Source of the DNA: Saussurea involucrata
Taxonomy: Eukaryota; Streptophyta; Magnoliopsida; Asterales; Asteraceae
Length of the DNA: 64,000 nt
Direction: 5' to 3'
NCBI GenBank assembly: GCA_033807775.1
Contig: CM066327.1
Location: 92,898,295 to 92,962,294, forward strand
The notes beneath the pieces were generated by a model. It was given only the letters and a program-made list of their open reading frames with translations. It was not told where the DNA came from and made no database searches. How positions within the stretch are numbered: the first letter of the stretch is position 1; every line of letters starts with the position of its first letter. A program made the translations under genes and the position numbers. Positions 55,961 through 64,000 of this stretch are shown here, one piece after another.

Positions 55961-58900
55961 ATGTCTGAAATACGAAGAAGTGGTCCAATTTCTCTACATT
56001 CTACAAAATCGATAATGGATTCATCCGATTCGGAAAATGATGAAGTACAAAATAGAGTTGCAGAGGAAGGGGCAATAAGAAATGATGAAGAAGATGAACA
56101 AATGGATGAATCTGAAGGAAATGCGGATGAGGTAAACGTTGATATTGAACATGAACAGAGTGCTGCAGGTTCTATTATGTCAGATAGATCTATTTTAGTG
56201 GAAAGAGTTGTTCCTGAGAGTGAATGGTTGAAATTATCTGAAAATAACTGTGTTATATTGTTTGAGGAAAGTCGTTTTAAGCCTGAACACAGAATTATCA
56301 TGGAGTTATTCAAACACCATCCATACAGAAAATGGTTTACAAGAAGTAAAAATGTGCCTGTTCAGTACATACAACAATGGTGGAAACATCTTAGGTTAGA
56401 AGATAATAAGTTTGTGTCTGAAATTGGAGGAGTGACATTTGTCTTATCTATCTCTGCACTAAGAGAAATGCTGAATCTACCAGAGAAAGATGATGTACAA
56501 AGAAGAACAGATTTTGAGGATTCACCCTTAACAGAGGAATTAATAGCAGAGTTTATGAAGTTGGGATACAATGAAGGATTGAGGACTCTCAGTTTGTTCA
56601 GAAGAAACAAATTACCACCTATTTGGGCTTGCTTCTTTCATGTGGTAAATAAATGTGTGTCAGGAAAGAATAGTTCTGCAGATCAAGGTTCTAAACAAAT
56701 TCTTCAGATATTTCAGGGTTTAGTGAAGAATAGGCATTATGACTATACTTTAATACTTTGGGAAGATATGAAGAATACATTTGAGAAGAATCAGAAAGCA
56801 ATTCAGAAGAAAACAAAGGATGCTCCACTGACATACATTCCTTACATAAGGTACTGGCAAATTGTTATTTGGTATGCCATGCAGGAAAACAGAACAATCT
56901 CAAGAAGAACAAATGAAGAGCATGGTCCTACATTTTATTTGGGTAAGATGACCTCAGTAACAAGACTTGAAAACTATCCCAATCATAAACTATTGCCCAA
57001 ATCACTTAGGAGCTATATTCCAAGGGAGAGTGAGATTTTAAAAGCTTATTGCACCTCTATGGGAATTGAATTACCTCAAATCCCTACCCAAGAGGACCAA
57101 CCTGAGAAGAGAGGTGAGGGGTCTAGTCGAATTAGAGAGGGGGAGGATGTTCAGATGGGTGAACATTCTGAGAGACTTGAGGGGGAAAATTCTGAGAGCT
57201 TGGTTAGATTTGGTGAGGAAAAACAGAATGAGAGTGATGAGGATGAGAGATTGTCAACAGAGGTTCAAACAGAAAGAGATGCTTCTGAACCAGCTAATCT
57301 TGACCAGGTAACCACAAATGCTATTGGTTCACATCTCTTGGTGTTCAATATTGAAACAAACACCATGGACCTAGTGGTGGATCTTGAACAACCCATCCAT
57401 ATCCACTCAGAAGCATTTCAACATGCTACTGTTTCACACAAATCCGGGGAACCATCCCAAACTCATTTGGAGGGAGGTGATAAATCCCAATTTATTTTTC
57501 AACACATTGAGTCTGAATATCACAGTCCTATTCATATTGAGCCTGAAATTCCTTTTGACACTTGCACAAATCAGGAATTTCGTATTCCTGAAACAACATT
57601 CATAGACATACCTAATGTTGGGTGTCGAGGATTGGATGGAAGTCCTGGTGAGGTGAACATTACAAAAGCCTCATTCAAACGTGCATCTGTTGTACAAGAT
57701 GACTGTGTGTTATCTACAGGCCATGAGCCCTCTGGGCACATGAAAACTGGACCATCTGTTGGTTCAAGTTCACTGTTAGAAACTTCTGAATTTGAAAAGA
57801 TTCAGAAACAAAACAAGGAAATAGGGGAAAAAGTAGAAAATTTGGAGAAGAGGGTGGAGGATTTGAATGATGAGATGTCAGAGTTGAAAGTTGTGTTGGA
57901 GAAAAAGTTGATTTCTGTTGAAACCAAAGTAGATGATGTAAAGAAATCCTTGGATTCTCACAAAAAGGAGATCGTGGATATAATGTCTGGTTTTCAAAAA
58001 GATATGTTAAAACAGATGCAAGGTATGCAGGAATCTATACTGAAAGCACTGAGTGTATCTTTGGCTTCTACTTCAAAGCCTCTTGATCCTATTCCTATTG
58101 CAGAAGCTGAACCTGAAGTTGCTTTTAATCAGAACTTGAAAAGAAAGTTTGATGATAATGATCCTCATGATCATCAAAAGGGGGAGAAAAGACAAAGGTT
58201 AAGTTCTGATGATGATATTGGCATAGAAGATTTTGAGATGGCAGATATGCAATTAGCTAGTACAAAAAGTTCAGAAGATCAGATACAGGAAAATTTAAAG
58301 GCAATAACTCAGATAGTTCAGATTGATAGCTCAGATACAGAGGAAATGGAGTTGGAAAGTACAGATGGTGGTGAGTCAGATAAAACAGAGGAATTGAACT
58401 TAGACATAGAAATGGAAAGAAACTCAGATGAAACTGAAGCTATTGAGGAATCTGCATTGAGATCAGAAAAGACAGTTGAAAGTGAAGTGGTCAACATGTG
58501 TACAGATATTGTGGTGTATAACAAAGAAATTATGATAGATTCTGAATTAAAAGAAAGGAGGTTAAGAGAAGAGTTGATCAGAAGGATGCATAATAGTTTA
58601 GTCAGAGCTTTGAATGTTGAAAAAGTTCAGCAAGGAATAAAAATGATAAGACCTATTGATCTAATGGGAGAAGAAGACAGAACTGTGAATTATACTCAGG
58701 ATTTTGAAGATGATTTTAGATTTAACCTTTGTGATGAGTTAAATACAGAAGAAGAGTATGTGAAAGTGAAAGACTTCTTTATGCCTTCTGAGTATGTATT
58801 CAGAAAACCAATTGAGATCCCAAAGATTAAATTGCAAAGACTAGAAGAACCTATATGTGATTTCATTCTAGAGTTAAGTGATGTGCCATTAGCCAGACAA

Positions 58901-60637
58901 TTTCATGATGATATTTTTCCTGAGGAAATATATGATAATCTCTACTACACAGAAGGAGAGTATGAGCCTTTGGAAAGTAACATTGATGGTTTTATGGATG
59001 ACAGAGCTCAGATGGTCTACTCAGAAGCTTCTATCAGGTTCAGAGTTCCTGACTCAAAACTGCATATTCAGAAAAGAATTGAGAAAGTTCTGATGTTTCA
59101 ACAAGATGAATTCAATGGTTTAATGTTTGTTAGAATGGAAGTACTGAAAGAAAGAAATACAAAGGTTTCCATGTCTACCTTTGATTTTCACAGATTGACT
59201 CTTGATGATCAGACCTTTCTAGTCAAGTTCTTTGCTAGCACTGAAGAAGCCTTGATAGAAATTGAGTGCAGAAGACTTCTGGGTATTTATGTCAGAAATA
59301 TATACTTGTATGACTTCCAATTGGCTATTGAAGAAAGAAAAGAAAAGTGTAATCTGAGTTCTCCCACAAAGAAAACAGAAGTTGATTTGCATGTGAAGGG
59401 ATTTGTGAATGAAGGAATGGAGACAGAAGGGTTCACATATATAGTTCACGAAAGACTTGAATTGTTCAGAATAAAAGAGTTGGTAAAGTACAGTGATGCA
59501 ACTCTGAATTGGTTGTTGATTAAAATGGAAGAAAGTATGGAAGCTGAAAAAGAGAGTTTGAAGAAGAGATGTATAAACTGTGTGAAGAGGAGGTTGGATC
59601 TTAGAAGAAAAATCAGAAGTAGTAGTGAATGGTTGCTATCTGAGGTGAATCCCAAAAAGATTCTACATAATGATTTTGTGTTTCCTGCTGAGTATGAAGT
59701 GAATGGAATTTTGTCAGATGAAGTTGAAGAAATGCAGAACACAATATCTCAGAATGTGCAGATAACTAGTTTTGATCAAGCTGAACAGTCTGAACCAAAA
59801 GAAGATGAAATATCCATTGATCTAAATGGATACTTTCTTGAATTTGATTTACCTGAGTTCTTCAAACCAAAAGAGGTACAATTCTTGGATGTGTATTATG
59901 ATAGACCTAAGGAGACTCAGATCTGGTTGGCTGAAAAATTAAGATGTCTTGGCAAAACAAAGCAAGCTGTTTACTCAGATTTTTTAATCACTGGAATCAG
60001 AGAATTGAGGGTTAAGAAATTCAGAAAGATGGAGTACTTATCTTTTGAAGTTCTGAGAGAAGATGGCAAGGTTTATTACTTTACTGATGCAGATTTTGAG
60101 AAACTATCAATAGTTGACTTCTACAGATTACACAGCTTTCTATGCTTCAAAGAGTCGAGCAAAGACAGAAATGAAAGGAAGGCCAGAAGTGTGGTAATTG
60201 AGGCCATGTTCTACATCTTAAGGTGGCACTGCTATACAAATTTTCAAATAGCTTTATACCTACAAAAGTCATGTGTTTATCTGGCAAATCCCAACATAGA
60301 TCATGAACAGAAAAAGAAGTTAAAGACTGGAAGTGTTCACAAATATCCAGATTTGGGAGTATTTTTGAAAAACAAAAGTGGAAAGATTTTCTTCAGAGCA
60401 AAGGAAACCGCAAAATACTGTTCTGGAACTTTAAGAATCATAAAGCATAATTTGGAGAAAAAGATGCTGAAAGTGAAGGAAGCAAACATGACTCAAGAAG
60501 CAATCAATCAGCAAGTTGAGATTATTCAAGAAATCATTGACAAAATTGATAAAAGGCTTAATCTGAGAAATGTGCTACTTCAGAAGATTGTTTCTGCTCT
60601 GAAAGAACTGGATGATGCAAAGTTTAAGTTTATTTGA
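55961..60637 (+). CDS. Copia-2 3' ORF, 1558 aa, function unknown
   Basis: An intact frame from ATG 55961 to TGA, 15 bp before the 3' LTR. Visible regions: an acidic, Glu/Asp-rich N-terminus (residues 20-75). A mostly helical domain (about 85-375; FKPEHRIIMELFKHHPYRKW, ALREMLNLPEKDD, IPYIRYWQIVIWYAMQ) has the look of N-terminal domains of uncharacterised retroelement ORFs. A low-complexity acidic linker (375-610) follows. A coiled coil (about 612-690) comes next, then a basic patch like a nuclear localisation signal (LKRKFDD...KGEKRQR, about 717-740). A second acidic stretch leads to a C-terminal half that appears to consist of two diverged copies of a module of about 310 residues (about 930-1235 and 1245-1555). 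Shared landmarks are PxEY, VYS, EVL, DFxxL, YxxFQxA and KYxxxTL. I see no signal peptide or membrane helix, so it does not look like an envelope protein. From memory, similar FSDGTL-type tails occur in retroelement ORFs of Asteraceae. No function is assigned. Confidence 0.88.
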   Translation: MSEIRRSGPISLHSTKSIMDSSDSENDEVQNRVAEEGAIRNDEEDEQMDESEGNADEVNVDIEHEQSAAGSIMSDRSILVERVVPESEWLKLSENNCVILFEESRFKPEHRIIMELFKHHPYRKWFTRSKNVPVQYIQQWWKHLRLEDNKFVSEIGGVTFVLSISALREMLNLPEKDDVQRRTDFEDSPLTEELIAEFMKLGYNEGLRTLSLFRRNKLPPIWACFFHVVNKCVSGKNSSADQGSKQILQIFQGLVKNRHYDYTLILWEDMKNTFEKNQKAIQKKTKDAPLTYIPYIRYWQIVIWYAMQENRTISRRTNEEHGPTFYLGKMTSVTRLENYPNHKLLPKSLRSYIPRESEILKAYCTSMGIELPQIPTQEDQPEKRGEGSSRIREGEDVQMGEHSERLEGENSESLVRFGEEKQNESDEDERLSTEVQTERDASEPANLDQVTTNAIGSHLLVFNIETNTMDLVVDLEQPIHIHSEAFQHATVSHKSGEPSQTHLEGGDKSQFIFQHIESEYHSPIHIEPEIPFDTCTNQEFRIPETTFIDIPNVGCRGLDGSPGEVNITKASFKRASVVQDDCVLSTGHEPSGHMKTGPSVGSSSLLETSEFEKIQKQNKEIGEKVENLEKRVEDLNDEMSELKVVLEKKLISVETKVDDVKKSLDSHKKEIVDIMSGFQKDMLKQMQGMQESILKALSVSLASTSKPLDPIPIAEAEPEVAFNQNLKRKFDDNDPHDHQKGEKRQRLSSDDDIGIEDFEMADMQLASTKSSEDQIQENLKAITQIVQIDSSDTEEMELESTDGGESDKTEELNLDIEMERNSDETEAIEESALRSEKTVESEVVNMCTDIVVYNKEIMIDSELKERRLREELIRRMHNSLVRALNVEKVQQGIKMIRPIDLMGEEDRTVNYTQDFEDDFRFNLCDELNTEEEYVKVKDFFMPSEYVFRKPIEIPKIKLQRLEEPICDFILELSDVPLARQFHDDIFPEEIYDNLYYTEGEYEPLESNIDGFMDDRAQMVYSEASIRFRVPDSKLHIQKRIEKVLMFQQDEFNGLMFVRMEVLKERNTKVSMSTFDFHRLTLDDQTFLVKFFASTEEALIEIECRRLLGIYVRNIYLYDFQLAIEERKEKCNLSSPTKKTEVDLHVKGFVNEGMETEGFTYIVHERLELFRIKELVKYSDATLNWLLIKMEESMEAEKESLKKRCINCVKRRLDLRRKIRSSSEWLLSEVNPKKILHNDFVFPAEYEVNGILSDEVEEMQNTISQNVQITSFDQAEQSEPKEDEISIDLNGYFLEFDLPEFFKPKEVQFLDVYYDRPKETQIWLAEKLRCLGKTKQAVYSDFLITGIRELRVKKFRKMEYLSFEVLREDGKVYYFTDADFEKLSIVDFYRLHSFLCFKESSKDRNERKARSVVIEAMFYILRWHCYTNFQIALYLQKSCVYLANPNIDHEQKKKLKTGSVHKYPDLGVFLKNKSGKIFFRAKETAKYCSGTLRIIKHNLEKKMLKVKEANMTQEAINQQVEIIQEIIDKIDKRLNLRNVLLQKIVSALKELDDAKFKFI

Positions 60638-60638
60638 C

Positions 60639-60652
60639 AAAAAGGGGGAGAT
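60639..60652 (+). other. Copia-2 polypurine tract
   Basis: aaaaagggggagat directly before the 3' LTR and overlapping the end of the 3' ORF region. Strong and canonical. Confidence 0.92.
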
Positions 60653-61169
60653 TGTTAGATCTGAAGTTTTGTCAATAAACCAAGTGTTGAAGATCTGATA
60701 AGAAGACTCAGATGTTCTGAGTAGAGAAGTCAGAGGTCTGACTGTGAAAGCTCAGAAGTATTGATCAGTGGAAAGAGAAGTCAGATGTCTGAGTTAAGGA
60801 GTCAGAAGATCTGAGAAGCTTTATCAGAAGAATGTTCAGAAGTTCTGAACTATCTGTTCAGAACTTATGACGAAATACTTTACTTAGTATTTTATAAACT
60901 AATTAGGACACGTGTTATGTTCTTATTAGTCTTTCTTCTTTGTACTGTAGCTTTAAGATGTCCGTTGCAGTATAAATAGTAGTTAGCTCTGTGTTGCTAA
61001 CTGATTGATTTTTTCCCATATAACTTTGTATTCATTCTCTGTAATCTTTGAGATTCTCTCTCTCTTAGATCTGTAATTCTGTTCATCATTGAATACAATT
61101 GGGCTTGATCATACAACTTCTCAATTACTGCTTTCTATATTGATTGTAAGATTAGATCCTGTTATTACA
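60653..61169 (+). repeat. Copia-2 3' LTR
   Basis: 517 bp, differing from the 5' LTR at one site near 61041 by eye. Followed by target duplication aaaac (61170-61174). Confidence 0.95.
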
Positions 61170-61174
61170 AAAAC

Positions 61175-61742
61175 TGCACATTAAGAGGACTTATAGGGCT
61201 CAAATAAGGTTCGGATTAATGGTTAAAGATATTTATTGCATTATATGGAGATGCATTTGTTTTTGTCGACACATTTGGTTCCATCTTTCGATGGCTTAAT
61301 TGGCACTAATAATAGCATTGATGAGTTGTCTATTTTTCTCGTTTCATCGGGTTCCTTTTCTTGATATTGTTTATTTTTTCTTGGTTTCGTCGGGAACTTA
61401 TTAATGCCTTTCCATTTATATTCTTTAGGCATTTCAATTTTTCCCAGGCTTTCAGGATGAAACTTTATGTGTACATTTTATGGGATTTTAATGTGTATGG
61501 GGTGAAAATGGTTCAAGGGATAGAAATGAGGGCCTCTAGGCAATTTCATGGTCACCCTAAACAAGAATCAAGTCGAAACTCCAGAGTTGCGTCCCGATGG
61601 GAAGTACCACAAATGAAATAAGACGATGTGATTGATTATTTATGTGTCAATCCAAAACGGCCCAAAATCTCACTAGGCAGAGTTCATCTAAGCAATCACA
61701 TTTGTAATATAAAGAGATTGTGGTAAGAAAGTTATTCCTAGA
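61175..61742 (+). other. Unique flank, nothing recognised
   Basis: 568 bp between the Copia-2/hAT insertion and the next LTR fragment. The first base completes the hAT target duplication. Short ORFs (for example 61361-61621) show no recognisable family. Confidence 0.5.
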
Positions 61743-62465
61743 TGTGACACCCCGAATTTCCCACTATGCTGATTTTTGGTCAGCGGACGTTCGCATCAAG
61801 CCGGACATCCGCACCTTTCTGCGGAAGCAGTAGGGTCTGTAAGGTGGTCGATCAGGGCGCGGTCGGACGTCCGCATGGTCCCAGTCAAACGTCTGTGCGA
61901 CCTCTGATGGGTTTTTGTCCTTGTTGCTTATAAGAAAACCCTCTCCTCTCTCTTACTTTTTTCAAAACTCTAAATCAGATCTCTCTCTCTCTCTCTCTCT
62001 AAAACCGATTTCCTCTCCAAGAAATCGCAAACCCTCTATTTTATCTTCATCTTTCTCTCCCAAATTAAACCACACACCATTTTTATGAACCTTAACCTTA
62101 CTAGAACCTTTTCTTTGGGTATGAAAGTGGTTGTTCTCCATCAAGCTAAAGAATGGAAGCTTAGAGCAAGAGTTCTTCATCTCACACTCATTCTTGGAGT
62201 TGGAAGTTCATTTTGATAGCTCTAGAGGTATTTTGGTTGGTGGATTCAAGCTATGGTTAAGGTAATCTTCTCTTTTCTTCATCTGTGGAAATTAGGGTTT
62301 TGGTATAAGTTGAGATCTTGATGTAAATGTATGGGAAACGATTCTAAGTGTTCGGGGATGATTATTTATGGTTGAAAACTTGTGGATCTAGATTTTTGGA
62401 AGATTTAGCTTGAAGATTCAAGTTTCTTCAAATGAGCTCAAATTGGGAAAAAATTTAGATTTAGC
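61743..62465 (+). repeat. Gypsy-like LTR, 5' part, interrupted by CACTA element
   Basis: tgtgacaccccgaattt resembles the tgtaacaccccg start of the Gypsy-2 LTRs. It is followed within 50 bp by gcggacgttcgc, ggacatccgc, gcggaagcag and ggacgtccgc, the same palindrome type. A CT microsatellite lies at 61979-62000. The remainder is not similar to Gypsy-2, so it is another family. The LTR continues beyond the CACTA insertion outside the window, so its end and any internal region cannot be seen. Confidence 0.65.
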
Positions 62466-64000
62466 CACTAGTACAAAAATGGTCAAAATTAAGTGACGGT
62501 TAAAAACCGTTACCATAGGTATACGGTAACGGTTTTTGTGGACATGAAAAACGTCACCTATCCTGCCGTCACTTTTGATACACTTTTGGTTACGTTTAAA
62601 AACGTAACCAAATCATGCCAAAAACCGTTACCATAGGCTAAAACCGTCATGTTAGGTGCATACAAAAAAGTCATTTTTTTTCCTAAAACCGTTACCGTAG
62701 CATTACATACGATAATGTTTACTATTAAAACCCGTCACCGTTTCATGGCATACGGTGACGTTTATTTTGAAAATCATCACAGTAGCATGACATACGGTGA
62801 CGTTTATTATTCGAAACTGTCACCGTAGCATGACATATGGTGACGTTTATTATTCAAAACCGTCAACGTAGCATGACATACGGTGACATTTATTATTCAA
62901 AACCGTCACCGTAGCATGACATACGGTGACGTTTATTATTCAAAACCGTCAACGTAGCATGACATACGATGACGTTTATCATTCAAAGTCGTCATCGTAG
63001 CATGACATAAGTTGACGTTTGTATTCAAAAACCATCACTATAACATGACATACGATGACGTTTATTTATTATAATCGTCACCATAGCATAACATAAAGTG
63101 ATATTTGTTTGTCAAAATTGTCACCTATGCTAGACATACGCCGACACTTATTATTTCAAACCATCATTATAGCATGACAATGGACGACATTTATTTTTTA
63201 AAACCATCACCGTATCGACGTTTATTTTTCAAAATTGTTCCCGTATAACGACATAAAGTGACGTTTATTTTTCAAAACTGTCACCGTATGAAAACTTACA
63301 ATGATGTTTATTTTTCAAGTCGTCATCGTAGCACGACCTATGGTGACATTTATTTTTTAAAACCGTCACCGTAGCACAATGTACGGTAACGTTTATTTTT
63401 CGAAACCATCAAAATAACACGATGTACAATGATGTTTATTTATCAAGTTGTCGCCATAGGACAACGTACAGTGACGTTTATTTTTCAAAATCGTTACCGT
63501 AGGATGACTTATGGTGACAATTATTATTCAAAATCGTCATCATAGCACGGCGTACGATGACATCTATTTTCCAATATCGTTTTCGTAACATGACATACAG
63601 TGACGTTTATTTTTCAAATTCGTTGTCATAAACTAACTTTTGGCAACGGTTTTTAAATGTCCAGCAAAAATTAAAAAATTTAAAATTTAAACTTTTCAAA
63701 TAATAATCAAATGATTAACAAAGTATATACAAACATTAAACTAGTGTTGATAATTATATGATTAATGCATAAGAATACAGAATAATATATTCATTCTGTC
63801 AAAAAGTATGTTGCAAAGCGCCTATTATAATCTCACACAATCATCTAAACAATATTTTTCTTATTAAAATACTCCTATGCTTGGTCTTCACTGGAAACTT
63901 GAGTAACAAGTAGATCTTTTTGGAGTTTTTCTAGAATTTGAATGTATGCTTCAACACCTTTTGTATCTCGTTAATAATTGGGTAATTCTTGTTTCTTCTT
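62466..64000 (+). mobile_element. CACTA (En/Spm-type) transposon, left end
   Basis: Begins CACTAGTACAAAAATGG, the diagnostic CACTA terminus, inside the LTR fragment. The 3-bp duplication would be agc (62463-62465), but the right end is outside the window. A long subterminal repeat region follows to about 63660, then AT-rich sequence to the window edge. No transposase frame lies in the visible 1.5 kb. CACTA elements usually carry subterminal repeats bound by their own TNP1/TNP2-type proteins. Confidence 0.85.
62490..63660. repeat. CACTA subterminal palindromic repeats
   Basis: Roughly 25 tandem units of about 43-60 bp. The best copies (62800-62990) read as accgtcaccgtagcatgacatacggtgacgttt. 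Each unit has inverted arms gtcaccgta and tacggtgac, so each can fold. The first units use gttaccata / tacggtaac arms. Copies degrade towards 63600. Confidence 0.85.

Larger units (their letters stand above)
51577..61169 (+). mobile_element. Copia-2, young deletion-derivative Ty1/copia element with long 3' ORF
   Basis: 517-bp LTRs (51577-52093 and 60653-61169) with target duplication aaaac (51572-51576 and 61170-61174). I find one difference between the LTRs (ctctTtaatc versus ctctGtaatc). The primer site is at 52096-52107 and the purine tract at 60639-60652. The element encodes Gag fused in frame to the RNase H end of pol, then a separate 1558-codon ORF. Protease, integrase and the RT catalytic part are absent. 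An extra ORF after pol is a trait of SIRE-type copia lineages; I place it there only tentatively. With near-identical LTRs it is the youngest insertion in the window. Confidence 0.95.

Noticed and set aside
55961..60637. Envelope gene of an endogenous retrovirus-like element
   Set aside because: I see no signal peptide or membrane helix in the frame. The acidic linkers, coiled coil and NLS-like patch suggest an intracellular protein.
61361..61621. 86-codon frame in the flank of Copia-2
   Set aside because: No recognisable domain or codon bias, and no supporting gene structure.

Overview
The window is plant nuclear DNA, almost certainly from a eudicot and possibly an asterid (the last point is a weak inference from the retroelement types). 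It contains no working host gene that I can recognise. About nine tenths is transposable-element sequence stacked in nested layers, beside one decayed receptor-like cytoplasmic kinase gene. LTR elements that start TG and end CA, tRNA-iMet primer sites, chromoviral Ty3/gypsy and Ty1/copia polyproteins, and GT-AG introns all fit a plant chromosome arm or pericentromere.

Layout: (1) The substrate of the left 45 kb is a tandem repeat of a unit of about 2.7 kb. Unit 1 is 1-115 plus 16474-19045, unit 2 is 19046-19287 plus 42763-44834, and unit 3 is the truncated stretch 44835-45153. (2) Gypsy-1 (116-16468, minus strand, target duplication gaatg) sits in unit 1. Copia-1 (5130-13023, plus strand, target duplication aaacg) lies inside it, just before the protease active site. 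(3) Unit 2 carries Gypsy-2, a plus-strand LTR-internal-LTR-internal-LTR dimer (19288-42762). It has been hit by Gypsy-3 (20759-29549, minus, target duplication tggac), by a solo LTR (38750-40386, target duplication aaaag) and by a small foldback element (19544-20018). (4) 45619-50147 is a six-exon PBL8-like kinase pseudogene. It has lost its start codon, has two frameshifts and has a catalytic Asp changed to Ala. Its large intron holds another solo LTR. (5) A hAT-like element (50642-51569, 8-bp target duplication) contains a Mutator-type MITE (10-bp target duplication). (6) Copia-2 (51577-61169) inserted into the right copy of the hAT target duplication. Its LTRs differ at one position that I can see in 517 bp. 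It has lost protease, integrase and most of RT. It keeps a Gag-RNase H fusion frame and an intact 1558-codon 3' ORF. (7) An LTR fragment (from 61743) is interrupted by the left end of a CACTA transposon (from 62466) that runs off the window.

The points most worth a second look are these. The 1558-aa retroelement ORF has a C-terminal region of about 310 residues that appears to be duplicated. The deletion-derivative copia element is nevertheless very young. LTRs of unrelated sequence each carry their own array of short palindromes. Two breakpoints carry templated filler. Several insertions have a paralogous empty site inside the same window, so the order of events can be read directly.

None of the retroelements appears able to move autonomously. 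Gypsy-1, -2 and -3 and Copia-1 all carry stops, frameshifts or deletions. Copia-2 would need Pol from elsewhere.
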